Shown here piece by piece: positions 35,601 to 44,338 of a stretch of 64,000 bases of DNA. Where the stretch lies: assembly GCF_014323405.1 (NCBI RefSeq), contig NZ_JACRWE010000002.1, positions 496,001 through 560,000 of the forward strand. Reading direction: 5' to 3'. A program made the translations under genes and the position numbers. The stretch's first letter is position 1, and each line of letters begins with the position of its first letter. Under the pieces are notes generated by a model. The model had not been told where the DNA came from, did not search any database, and saw nothing but the letters and a program-made list of their open reading frames with translations. Source of the DNA: Romboutsia faecis (GTDB lineage Bacteria > Bacillota > Clostridia > Peptostreptococcales > Peptostreptococcaceae).

Positions 35601-36899
35601 ATGAGAAAGAAAAAAAAACAATCTTATTCATGCGCTCCTCAGTATGATGCATGCAATCCATGCGAAGAAAAAATGAATTCATGTAAACCAGCTAAACAAA
35701 CTAAAACGACTAATACATGTACATGCAACACAGCTAATACATGCAATACATGTAATCCATGTAATCCATGTAAAAAACCAGTAAAAAAATATGTAGACGA
35801 TTTATGTGGTGATTATGAGATAACATGTGTAGATAAATGTGTAAATTTGGCTAAGAAGGCAGAGGAGTTATTTGCTAAAGCATGTGAGTGTGATGCTCAA
35901 GCAGTAGAAACTTATAATCAAGCTAAAGAGTGCGAAAAGTCTGCAAAATTATTAGAGCAAAAAGCTAATAATTTATTACAAAATGCATGTTGTACTGAAA
36001 AAGAAGCTAAAGCAGCAGAGTGTAAAGCTAAGCAATTACTAGAAAAAGCTGAAGAACTTTCTGCTAAAGCTAAATGTTTATATCAAGAGGGGAAAAAGAT
36101 ACAACAAGAGGCAGAAGCGAACTGTGAAAGTGCAAAATGTTTATTTGAAAAAGCACAATGTTTAAATGAAAAAGCTAAAGAATTATATGCTCAAGCAATG
36201 AAATGTGATGAAAAAGCACTAGAATGTTATCAAAGTGCAGGAGAAAAAATAAAAGAGTATGAAATGAAATCTAAAAAGTGTGAAGATATGATTTCTAAAT
36301 GTGAGACTGCATTAAATGAATGTTCAAGTAAGGCTAATTGTAAAAAAGAAATGCCTTGCGAATATGTAAAACCTACAGATATGTGCAATACTACAAATAT
36401 GTGTAATACTACAAAACCAAGCTCTACTTGTAAATATGAAGAATATGATTACTCTTGTAATCCTCCAAAGAAAAAATCTTACGGATGTAATAAACCTGTT
36501 TACAAAAATCCATGCAAGATGAATACTTGTAATGGAGACTATGAAGATAAAATTGATTCATGCTATTCAGATAATAAGTATAAAATGAACCCTTGCTACG
36601 AAATGAATGACTACAACATGAATTCTTGTAAAAAATCAACTAAACATGAAGATATAGTATATATTGAAGATTGTGATCTTTGTAAAGGTAATTTATGTTC
36701 AACTTATGTAAGTCCTATGTATGATATGACTCCTATGCAATGTACAGGAGGAATGTCAAGTAAATATCCATCTTTAGATAAACCATATATGAATGCTTAT
36801 ATTGATCAATATCAAGACATGAATGATATGTGGATGAACTATTATATGTATATGCAAAATATGTATATGCAAAACATGATGCCTTTTGATGAAATGTAA
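35601..36899 (+). CDS. Cysteine-rich coiled-coil protein, probable spore coat/exosporium component
   Basis: 432 residues with 44 cysteines (about 10%). Part 1 (1-57): basic start RKKKKQSY, then Thr/Asn/Cys text with NTCNPCNPCKKP. Part 2 (about 65-240): a long helix rich in Ala/Lys/Glu with Cys at heptad-like intervals. Part 3: Tyr/Asn/Cys repeats, ending in a Met/Tyr-rich tail. The NPC-type repeats and high Cys content recall exosporium proteins such as CdeC of C. difficile, but the long Cys-studded coiled coil is different. No signal peptide, consistent with mother-cell synthesis. A sigma-K-like promoter precedes it. Role inferred. Confidence 0.7.
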   Translation: MRKKKKQSYSCAPQYDACNPCEEKMNSCKPAKQTKTTNTCTCNTANTCNTCNPCNPCKKPVKKYVDDLCGDYEITCVDKCVNLAKKAEELFAKACECDAQAVETYNQAKECEKSAKLLEQKANNLLQNACCTEKEAKAAECKAKQLLEKAEELSAKAKCLYQEGKKIQQEAEANCESAKCLFEKAQCLNEKAKELYAQAMKCDEKALECYQSAGEKIKEYEMKSKKCEDMISKCETALNECSSKANCKKEMPCEYVKPTDMCNTTNMCNTTKPSSTCKYEEYDYSCNPPKKKSYGCNKPVYKNPCKMNTCNGDYEDKIDSCYSDNKYKMNPCYEMNDYNMNSCKKSTKHEDIVYIEDCDLCKGNLCSTYVSPMYDMTPMQCTGGMSSKYPSLDKPYMNAYIDQYQDMNDMWMNYYMYMQNMYMQNMMPFDEM

Positions 36900-36913
36900 T
36901 AATTATAAGTTAG

Positions 36914-36943
36914 AAAGAGAGCTTAAGTTTTAGGCTCTCTTTT
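36914..36943 (+). terminator. Terminator after cysteine-rich protein gene
   Basis: AAAGAGAGC (36914-36922) pairs with GCTCTCTTT (36933-36941), then T. Confidence 0.8.
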
Positions 36944-37096
36944 ACATATTAAGTATTTTATACAAACTGAATATATTAATTAAAATTAAAACATACTAAA
37001 CTAACATTAAATTTTACTATTATATAATTATATGGTATATTAAATAATAGATTTTATATAGGAAAACAAAAGATATATTAGGTGGTGATTAATAGA

Positions 37097-37504
37097 ATGG
37101 ATATAAAAAAGTATAAAGAAAGTATACTTTATTTAATATTTGGTGGGTTAACTTTTCTTGTAAATATGATTACATATGTACTTTTTACTAGAGTTGTTAA
37201 AGCTGATGTTTTAGTTTCAAATTGTATTGCATGGATTGCAGCAGTGTTATTTGCTTATATTACAAATAAATTTTTTGTTTTTAAAAGTAAAGAAACTGAT
37301 TTTAAATATATATTAAAAGAATTTAGAGCATTTGTTGGTTGTAGACTATTTTCTGGGATTGTTGAATTAGGGATAATATTTGTGATGGCAACTTTAATGG
37401 GAATAAATGATTTATTTGTAAAGATAGTAACTAATATAGTTGTTATTGTTTTAAACTTTATATTTAGTAAATTAATTATATTTAAAAAAGAGATACAGGT
37501 ATAA
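37097..37504 (+). CDS. GtrA-family membrane protein
   Basis: 135 residues, four helices. LYLIFGGLTFLVNMITYVLF near the start and NFIFSKLIIFKKE at the end match the GtrA/DPMS-associated family. GtrA proteins are thought to flip a polyprenyl-phosphate-linked sugar across the membrane. The start is ATG 37097, placed after GGTGGTGAT; the GTG at 37082 lies within that site. It converges on a GtrB-like glycosyltransferase gene across a shared terminator, which suggests the two still work together. Confidence 0.85.
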   Translation: MDIKKYKESILYLIFGGLTFLVNMITYVLFTRVVKADVLVSNCIAWIAAVLFAYITNKFFVFKSKETDFKYILKEFRAFVGCRLFSGIVELGIIFVMATLMGINDLFVKIVTNIVVIVLNFIFSKLIIFKKEIQV

Positions 37505-37541
37505 ATAATAGAGATGTTTTTAATTGTCATCAAATATAAAT

Positions 37542-37574
37542 AAAAAAGATGTCCAAGTTAAGGACATCTTTTTT
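37542..37574. terminator. Bidirectional terminator between gtrA-like and gtrB-like genes
   Basis: AAAAAAGATGTCC (37542-37554) and GGACATCTTTTTT (37562-37574) pair perfectly and give a T tract on both strands. It abuts the stop codon of the minus-strand gene. Confidence 0.92.
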
Positions 37575-38516
37575 CTATTCTATAGATCCTGAATACTCTT
37601 CAACAAAGTATAATGGTCTACCTTTTACTTCTATGAAAATTCTTCCTAAGTATTCACCTATAATACCTAATGATATTAGTTGAACAGCACTCAAGAACAA
37701 TAATATGCAAACAATACTTGCATACCCTGGAACATCTACACCAAAAATTAAAGTTTTAGAGAATACAAAAATCATGTACAAGAAAGAAGCAATACCACTT
37801 ATTATCCCCATTATTGTAGAAATTCTAAGTGGAAGTATAGTAAAGGAAACTATCCCTTCAATTGCTAAGTCCATTAACTTAAAATAATTCCATTTAGTTT
37901 GTCCAGCAACTCTTGAATCTCTATCGAATTCTATTTCCTTTTTCTTAAAACCTATTAAACTAAACATTCCCTTAGTGTATCTTTGCTTTTCGGGAAAAGA
38001 TTTTAAAGCATCTATAGCCCTTCTGCTTAATAGTCTAAAGTCTCCTGTATCTTTTTGAATAGGTACATCTGATACACTTTGTAAAACTCTATAGAAGGCT
38101 TTAGATGTGAATTTTTTGAACCAAGTTTCACCATCTCTACTTCTTCTTTTAGCATATACGTCATCGTATCCTTCTTCATATAACTTAATCATATCAACTA
38201 TCAATTCAGGAGGATCTTGTAAGTCAGCATCTATTATAGCTACAGCTTCCCCTGTAACATAGTCAAAGGCAGCTCCCATGGCAACTTCTTTACCAAAGTT
38301 TCTAGATAAGTTTACATAGCAAACTCTTTTATCTGCCTTACGTAGTGCTTTAACTATCTCTAAAGAGCTATCTTTACTACCATCATTTACAAATAGAAAT
38401 TCTAAATCATAGTCTTTTATTTGCTCTCCTAAAGCAACTAATCTACTATATAAATGAGGAAGAGATTCTTCTTCATTATACATTGGTATTATAATAGACA
38501 ATATTTTATTTTTCAT
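37575..38516 (-). CDS. GtrB/DPM1-like polyprenyl-phosphate glycosyltransferase
   Basis: 313 residues: an N-terminal GT2 domain with IIIPMYNEEESLP, FVNDGSKDSS, IDADLQDPPE (DxD metal site) and KDTGDFRLLSRRA, then two C-terminal membrane helices. It transfers a sugar from a nucleotide sugar to undecaprenyl phosphate on the inner face. ATG 38516 is chosen because GGAG lies nine bases upstream; it starts one base after the stop of the preceding membrane gene, so the two form an operon. With the GtrA-like gene it resembles Gtr-type surface glycosylation. Confidence 0.92.
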   Translation of the reverse strand: MKNKILSIIIPMYNEEESLPHLYSRLVALGEQIKDYDLEFLFVNDGSKDSSLEIVKALRKADKRVCYVNLSRNFGKEVAMGAAFDYVTGEAVAIIDADLQDPPELIVDMIKLYEEGYDDVYAKRRSRDGETWFKKFTSKAFYRVLQSVSDVPIQKDTGDFRLLSRRAIDALKSFPEKQRYTKGMFSLIGFKKKEIEFDRDSRVAGQTKWNYFKLMDLAIEGIVSFTILPLRISTIMGIISGIASFLYMIFVFSKTLIFGVDVPGYASIVCILLFLSAVQLISLGIIGEYLGRIFIEVKGRPLYFVEEYSGSIE

Positions 38517-38517
38517 A

Positions 38518-39921
38518 TTAATCAACTCCAACTATCGAATTTACGCCATAGTATTTAGCTATCCATTTATTAATCCAAGATTCTTTATCGTCACTAACAT
38601 ATCTACTACCTCTAAATGCATTATATTCACTTTGAGATTTTGGTATATTTTTAATTTCTATATCTAATTTACCGTTTTCTTTTTCAGTATTTATAGTAGA
38701 AATTTGAGTATTTATACTATTATAAGTTTTAACAATATCTTTATAGGCGATACTGTAGCTATCTGCAAATTTAATTGTAAATCCTATTAAACAAGCTACT
38801 AAAATAATATTTAATGATTTAGAATTAATAGATATATTTGAATAAATATTTCCTATTGCAATTATAATAAATACTATAGGTCCAAACCAAGTTCTAGCAG
38901 GTATTTGAGGAGATACAATTAAAACAATTATTCCTGCAAGTGCAGAGAATATATACATAAAAGATATTGTAAGTGACTTACTTATTAATTGTGTATTACT
39001 ACTCGTTATTAAGAAGAACGCTAAAATAACTAATAAAAGAATAGTAAGTCCAAACATAAGTGTAAATGAAGTACCAAATACATTTCCTATATTTTTTACT
39101 ATATTTACTGTTTTATTAACTAAATATTCTTTTCTCGCGTTATTACCAGGTGCAAGAGCTAAAAATCCAAATCCGATACAACTAGATATAAATCCAGAAA
39201 ATGCCCAATTAGGTATTTTTAAATTTTTTAATTTATAATAAGCTATAAATAACATAGTTAGTAAGATCATAGCTCCACCAGTATTTTCATTTGTCCAACC
39301 TGCTAATATACCTATAAAAATCATAAGTATAAAATTGAAAGTACTATCGTTAAAAGAATTTTCATTTTCAAGATATTTTCTATATGGCAGTAAGAATAAT
39401 AATATAATTACAGTACACCATAAATAGTTACCTGCACCTGATACCCATAGTACAGTTAGCCCAAATTGAGGTATAAAGAACCATAATGATAATATTATAC
39501 CTATTAATAATTGTATGTTTATTTTTCTTGAAACATTTGAATGTAAGTAAATAAGTACAGCTAGTCCAACAAAAGCAATTGAGTTAATAATATTAAAGAA
39601 TTGCTTATCGAACATTAAGAAAAATTGAACTAAGGTATGTGCAGTAATTCTACCACCCCACATAAAGTAATGGTTATACATAGATTTAAATATATCGCTG
39701 AAACTTGATATTCTTTGAACACTATTAGTAGGCATAAAAGATTCATACATAAAATTATATCGAAAATCATCTGAAGTAAAATGAGTATTCTTATTAAGAA
39801 TATACATCATTCCAAATGTTAACAATAAAATAAGGGAGAAACAAATTACATTACCAATAGAGTTAGTTTCAGTATTATTTATATTACTTTTAAAATTTAA
39901 CGAATTGTTATTTCTTTTCAA
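38518..39921 (-). CDS. DUF6056-like polytopic membrane protein, candidate glycosyltransferase
   Basis: 467 residues, about ten or eleven helices, TTG start after AGGAGG. An early periplasmic loop has THFTSDDFRYNF with an acidic pair, as in GT-C transferases, and later SGAGNYLW and GWTNENTGGAM. This resembles the DUF6056 family, often found with GtrB-type enzymes. It would use the polyprenyl-linked sugar made by the downstream enzyme to decorate a wall polymer or protein outside. The final step and acceptor are inference. Confidence 0.75.
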   Translation of the reverse strand: MKRNNNSLNFKSNINNTETNSIGNVICFSLILLLTFGMMYILNKNTHFTSDDFRYNFMYESFMPTNSVQRISSFSDIFKSMYNHYFMWGGRITAHTLVQFFLMFDKQFFNIINSIAFVGLAVLIYLHSNVSRKINIQLLIGIILSLWFFIPQFGLTVLWVSGAGNYLWCTVIILLFLLPYRKYLENENSFNDSTFNFILMIFIGILAGWTNENTGGAMILLTMLFIAYYKLKNLKIPNWAFSGFISSCIGFGFLALAPGNNARKEYLVNKTVNIVKNIGNVFGTSFTLMFGLTILLLVILAFFLITSSNTQLISKSLTISFMYIFSALAGIIVLIVSPQIPARTWFGPIVFIIIAIGNIYSNISINSKSLNIILVACLIGFTIKFADSYSIAYKDIVKTYNSINTQISTINTEKENGKLDIEIKNIPKSQSEYNAFRGSRYVSDDKESWINKWIAKYYGVNSIVGVD

Positions 39922-40204
39922 AACTATTCCTCCTACTTTGAAATATAAAATATTTTAATCAATATTTTATATTATACATAATTGGAGGCACTTTTTAAAG
40001 CTAGTTAACTACAAAATTATAACTATATTAAATACAATTAGATAATTTGTTAATTAATAATGCCAATCAAGAAGAGGATTATTAACATGATTATTTAAAA
40101 ATATTAATAATATAAAATTATAGGGGGATAGATATACTGTGAAATGATTTAGGTATTAATAAATCTAATTTATATTAATTTAAGAAATTTATAGGAGGTA
40201 AATT

Positions 40205-41146
40205 ATGAAGAAGGTATATATAGCTGTATTAGCTATGATGATGAGTTTAGGACTGATAGCATGTTCTAATAATACGAGACAAAAAGAGATCAATGAGTCT
40301 AATGGTAAAATTAAGGTGTATGCGACTATTTTTCCTGTATATGATTTTGCTAAAAATATAGGTAAAGATAAAATTGAATTAAATTGTATTGTGCCACCAT
40401 CTTCGGAACCACATGATTATGAAATAAGTGCAAAAACCATAAAAGACATACAAAATGCAGATTTACTTATAAAAAATGGTTTAGGAATAGATGGATTTGC
40501 TGATAATATAAAGTCGGAATCAGATAAATTAGATATTATAATAGCAAGTGAAGGAATTGAAAAAATAACATATGAAGAAGAAGGTCATGATGAGGATGAA
40601 ATTGAAGAAGAACATGAACATGGTAAGTATGATCCTCATGTGTGGTTGAATATAAACAATGCCATAAAGGAATGTGAAAATATAAAAAATGCATTCATAA
40701 AAATAGATAGCAAAAATAAAGGATATTATGAAGAAAATTATAATAACTATGTAAAAGAATTAAAAGACTTACAAGAAGAGTACAATATAAATTTAAAAGA
40801 TATAAAAAATAAAACTATATTAGTTTCTCATGATGCTTATGGATATTTATGCAAGCAATATGGAATAAATCAAATATCAATAACAGGCATAAATCCAAAT
40901 CAAGAGCCTTCTATGAACAAAATAGCAGAACTTACAAACTATGTAAAGGATAATAATATTAAATATATATTATTTGATGGATTAGTTAATCCAAAAGTTT
41001 CTCAAACGATAGCTAATGAGGCAAAAATAGATACAGGAATTTTATATTCAATAGATGGTATAACTAAAGATGATTTTAATGATAATGAAGACTATATATC
41101 ATTGATGGAAAAAAATTTAGAAACACTTAAAATAGTGTTAAAGTAG
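40205..41146 (+). CDS. znuA: Zinc ABC substrate-binding lipoprotein
   Basis: 313 residues. The signal peptide ends LIAC with lipid Cys20, followed by a cluster A-I metal-binding fold: VPPSSEPHDYE gives the first His ligand and YDPHVWLN the second, with SHDAYGYL and the C-terminal LFDGLVNPK later. A His/Glu-rich loop (EGHDEDEIEEEHEHGKYDPH) between the first two motifs is typical of zinc, rather than manganese, binding proteins. It starts a three-gene operon. AGGAGG precedes ATG; no clear Zur box was seen. Confidence 0.9.
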   Translation: MKKVYIAVLAMMMSLGLIACSNNTRQKEINESNGKIKVYATIFPVYDFAKNIGKDKIELNCIVPPSSEPHDYEISAKTIKDIQNADLLIKNGLGIDGFADNIKSESDKLDIIIASEGIEKITYEEEGHDEDEIEEEHEHGKYDPHVWLNINNAIKECENIKNAFIKIDSKNKGYYEENYNNYVKELKDLQEEYNINLKDIKNKTILVSHDAYGYLCKQYGINQISITGINPNQEPSMNKIAELTNYVKDNNIKYILFDGLVNPKVSQTIANEAKIDTGILYSIDGITKDDFNDNEDYISLMEKNLETLKIVLK

Positions 41147-41153
41147 GTATAAA

Positions 41154-41876
41154 ATGATAGATGTAATTAAGTTTAAAGATGTTAGTTTCGGATATGAAGA
41201 TAAAACTATACTAGAAAATGTTAATTTTGATATTTATCAAGGAGATTACATAGGAATTATAGGACCTAATGGTTCTGGAAAGACAACATTATTAAAGCTT
41301 ATAATTAATGAGCTAAATCCAACAAAAGGTAAAATTAAGATTTTAGATAAAGAAATTACAAATTTCAATAATTGGGAAAAAATCGGATATGTAAATCAAA
41401 AATCAAACTCATTCTCAACTTCTTTTCCTGCAACAGTAACTGAAGTTGTATCTATGGACTTAGCACCTAAGATAGGATTGTTTAAGAAAATAAAGAAAAA
41501 ACACTTAGAAGAGGTTTGGAATGTTTTAAAATTAGTAGGAATATATGATCTTAAAGATAAATTAATAGGAAGTTTATCTGGAGGTCAACAGCAAAAAGTT
41601 TTTATATGTAGGGCTCTTATGAGAAATCCTAAAATACTGATTTTAGATGAACCAACAGTAGGTATAGACCTAAATGGTCAAAAAGAATTTTATCATCTTT
41701 TAAAGACGTTAAATGAAAGCTTACAGCTTACGATAGTAATAGTTTCTCATGATTTATTTTTAGTTAAGGAAGAAGTAAAGAAATTAGCAGTAATAAAAAA
41801 TAAAGGTATTAAGGTAATAGAAAATATAGATGATGAATTAACAAAAAATACATTACTAGACCTTTTTGATATATAA
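41154..41876 (+). CDS. znuC: Zinc ABC transporter ATPase
   Basis: 240 residues with Walker A GPNGSGKTT (about 37-45), signature LSGGQQQK, Walker B ILILDEP and His switch VSHDL. It belongs to the ZnuC/MntB metal-importer branch. It begins seven bases after the binding-protein stop and slightly precedes the permease gene. It drives zinc import by the lipoprotein and permease encoded on either side. The ribosome site is weak (AGTAGGTAT), which suggests coupling to upstream translation. Confidence 0.92.
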   Translation: MIDVIKFKDVSFGYEDKTILENVNFDIYQGDYIGIIGPNGSGKTTLLKLIINELNPTKGKIKILDKEITNFNNWEKIGYVNQKSNSFSTSFPATVTEVVSMDLAPKIGLFKKIKKKHLEEVWNVLKLVGIYDLKDKLIGSLSGGQQQKVFICRALMRNPKILILDEPTVGIDLNGQKEFYHLLKTLNESLQLTIVIVSHDLFLVKEEVKKLAVIKNKGIKVIENIDDELTKNTLLDLFDI

Positions 41877-41892
41877 AAGGGAGGCAGTAAAA

Positions 41893-42720
41893 TTGGAAAT
41901 ATTTCAATATGATTTTATGGTGAGGGCATTAATTGCGGCTTCTATAGTAGGATTAATATGTCCTTTAATGGGTATGTTTATAGTTTTAAGAAGGTTATCT
42001 CTAATTGGTGATAGTTTGTCACATATAGCATTATCGGGAATAGCAGCATCAACTATTTTTAACGGGAATCCTATAATTGGTTCGTTAGTAGCATCAAGTT
42101 TAGCAGCTATTATAATAGATAGATTAAGAAGTAGCCTTAAAGAGTATGCAGATTTGTCTATAGCAATAATAATGGCTTTAGGGGTAGGTATATCAGGAAT
42201 ACTTATGAGTGTATCAAATGTTAACTTTGATTTATTTTCTTTCATGTATGGGAGTATAGCAACTGTAACAAAAGAAGATATTACTATAATAATAATAACT
42301 GCAATAATAGTTTTGTTATTTATAAACTTATTTTTTAAAGAACTAGTATATATTACATTTGATGAAGAAAGTGCAAAACTATCAAATATTCCAGTAAAAA
42401 TTATAAATATTATTTTTATGATATTAGTTGCAGCAAGTATCACAATGACTCTTAGAATTGTTGGAGTTTTATTAGTATCGTCATTAATTGCAATACCAGT
42501 AGCTACAAGTTTAAGAGTAGCTAAAAGTTTTAGACAATCAATATTTTATTCAATATTATTTGGAGAAACATCAATACTTAGTGGTGTTATTTTATCTTTT
42601 TATATGGATGTAGCACCAGGTGCTATAATAGTTATAGTAAGTATTTTACAACTAATGATAGTAAGTTTATATAAAACTAAGATAGATAAAAGAAAAATTG
42701 AAAAAGTAATAAATAATTGA
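41893..42720 (+). CDS. znuB: Zinc ABC transporter permease
   Basis: 275 residues, eight or nine helices, ABC-3 family. LIGDSLSHIALSGIA near residue 40 and LRIVGVLLVSSLIAIPVATSL near 200 are family signatures. TTG 41893 follows GGGAGG at a good distance, and the frame opens upstream inside znuC without a site. It forms the membrane channel of the zinc importer. A GC-containing hairpin follows and ends the operon. Confidence 0.92.
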   Translation: MEIFQYDFMVRALIAASIVGLICPLMGMFIVLRRLSLIGDSLSHIALSGIAASTIFNGNPIIGSLVASSLAAIIIDRLRSSLKEYADLSIAIIMALGVGISGILMSVSNVNFDLFSFMYGSIATVTKEDITIIIITAIIVLLFINLFFKELVYITFDEESAKLSNIPVKIINIIFMILVAASITMTLRIVGVLLVSSLIAIPVATSLRVAKSFRQSIFYSILFGETSILSGVILSFYMDVAPGAIIVIVSILQLMIVSLYKTKIDKRKIEKVINN

Positions 42721-42725
42721 GAAAC

Positions 42726-42775
42726 AATAATAGCGGCCTCAAAGCATTTTAGCGTCTGAGACCGCTAGCATTATT
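42726..42775. terminator. Hairpin between znuB and the convergent YlbF-like gene
   Basis: AGCGGCCTC (42732-42740) and GAGACCGCT (42758-42766) pair with one mismatch. AT flanks give limited T tracts on both strands. Confidence 0.7.
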
Positions 42776-43091
42776 TTATAAGCTCTTTTTCTATTATTTT
42801 ATATAGACTTTCCATCATATTGTTAAATTCTTGAGTGGCTTTCATATAATTAGATACTAGAGGAAGATTAAAAAATGTATCATACTCCTTATTTAAGCTC
42901 TTAATCTTATAAGAAGCATCATCTATACTATATCTTGAGTAAATATTATTCTTTTTATTAATATAAGAATCAAATTGTTTTTTTAAAGACCTATTCTTTT
43001 CAATATCTGCCTTACACTTGTTCATATACTTAAATTCATTAGTATTTTTTATACAACTAGCAAATTCTTTAGCTTTTTGATTAATATCCAT
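42771..43091 (-). CDS. YlbF/YmcA-family protein
   Basis: 106 residues, all helical. The plan KAKEFASCIKNTNEF..., a Lys-rich middle and PLVSNYMKATQEFNNMMESL at the end matches the Com_YlbF family. In Bacillus, YlbF and YmcA form a complex with YaaT that steers RNase Y and so affects competence, biofilm and sporulation. Here it is a lone gene with AAGGAGGG before ATG. Which member it represents cannot be decided. Confidence 0.75.
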   Translation of the reverse strand: MDINQKAKEFASCIKNTNEFKYMNKCKADIEKNRSLKKQFDSYINKKNNIYSRYSIDDASYKIKSLNKEYDTFFNLPLVSNYMKATQEFNNMMESLYKIIEKELIK

Positions 43092-43262
43092 TGTATACCC
43101 TCCTTAATTAATCCAGTATATTATATTGTATAAAATAAAGAGAACATATAGACTACATATTTTATTTTAAAACTAGTATGAAAAGTGTAGCAAAAATAAT
43201 ATTTGTATAATAATATATAATGTATCAAAAAAGACAAGACAGAATAATGACAGCGTGGAAAT

Positions 43263-43309
43263 AAAGGGTGATGTCTCTAGTTTACATTAAGAGACGCACC
43301 CTTTTTTAT
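43263..43309. terminator. Terminator region downstream of the pyridoxal kinase gene
   Basis: AAAGGGTGATGTCTCT (43263-43278) pairs with AGAGACGCACCCTTTTT (43290-43306). Read on the minus strand it lies just after the kinase stop, but the longest T tract is on the plus strand. Confidence 0.7.
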
Positions 43310-43315
43310 AGTTAG

Positions 43316-44134
43316 TTAAAGAGATATCAAATCACCTAAAAACATTTCAAACATTACACCATCATTTCTATCAGTATTAAACTGAGATGTATAATTTATA
43401 GTTTTATATATAAATTTAGTGGCAGTTTCAACTGCAAAGTTTAAATCATAATTATTTGTTAAAAGACCGCAAATAATAGATGTAAATATATCACCTGTTC
43501 CGCTATAAGAACGATTATTATATTTTACAGATGTAAAATAAGCTTCATCACTAGATTTATTATAAGCTAAGTTAAGTATATTATCACCTTCAACGATACC
43601 TGTAATGACAACATTTAAAGGACCTAGATTTGATAAGTCTTTTGCTATATTAATAAGTTCAAGTCTAGAATAATTATGATGGTACTCTTTTTTTGTTAAT
43701 ATACATGCTTCTGTCAAATTAGGAGTTATTAAAGTTGAATGTTTTACTAAATCTTTTATCTTATAGCACATTTCTTCTGTAAATGTAGAATATAAAGAGC
43801 CGTTATCTCCCATAACTGGATCTACTACAACTAGGGAAGTATTAGTTTCTTTTATAAAATTAGATACAATTTCAATTTGCTCAATTGATCCTAAGAAACC
43901 ACTGTATATACAATCAACATCAATATGAAGTCTTTTCCAAACATTTCTGTATTCATCCATTTCCTTTGTAAAATCTAAGAATGTGAATTCTGGATAGTCA
44001 GTTTGGCTAGAAAGTATAGCAGTAGGAAAAGGACAACATTGGACTTTTAAAGCTGAAAGTATAGGTATTGCTACAGTAAGAGAGCATCTACCAACCCCTG
44101 ATAAATCATTTATTGCTGCAACTTTTTTTAGCAT
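43316..44134 (-). CDS. pdxY: Pyridoxal/pyridoxamine kinase
   Basis: 272 residues, ribokinase superfamily, PdxY-like. AAINDLSGVGRCSLTVAIPI near the start, VDPVMGDNGSLY near residue 120, LITPNLTEACILT near 140 and SGTGDIFTSIICG near 220 with the catalytic Asp are all characteristic. It phosphorylates pyridoxal or pyridoxamine in vitamin B6 salvage. In clostridia this family sometimes overlaps with hydroxymethylpyrimidine kinases, so exact substrate is slightly uncertain. Single gene, GGAGGAG before ATG. Confidence 0.88.
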   Translation of the reverse strand: MLKKVAAINDLSGVGRCSLTVAIPILSALKVQCCPFPTAILSSQTDYPEFTFLDFTKEMDEYRNVWKRLHIDVDCIYSGFLGSIEQIEIVSNFIKETNTSLVVVDPVMGDNGSLYSTFTEEMCYKIKDLVKHSTLITPNLTEACILTKKEYHHNYSRLELINIAKDLSNLGPLNVVITGIVEGDNILNLAYNKSSDEAYFTSVKYNNRSYSGTGDIFTSIICGLLTNNYDLNFAVETATKFIYKTINYTSQFNTDRNDGVMFEMFLGDLISL

Positions 44135-44338
44135 AATACTCCTCCATAATGTTAAATCTATAAATATATATTACTACTAAAATATACAAAAAAATATACT
44201 CTATTAAAAAAAAGTAGAAATAATACAATGTACCAATACAATTAAACAATAATTAAAATTATTTGATAACTTATTGGACATAATAAGAGAAATGAATTTT
44301 ATAAAAAATGGTGTACTATTCGTTGGGAGGTGCTTTGT

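Noticed and set aside
39960..40204. Zur/Fur box upstream of the zinc importer operon
   Set aside because: I looked for a TCGTAAT-type dyad and found only AT-rich runs.
41904..42443. 179-residue minus-strand frame opposite znuB
   Set aside because: Antisense to a clear permease gene with family motifs. The hydrophobic look comes from the complementary strand of membrane-helix codons.
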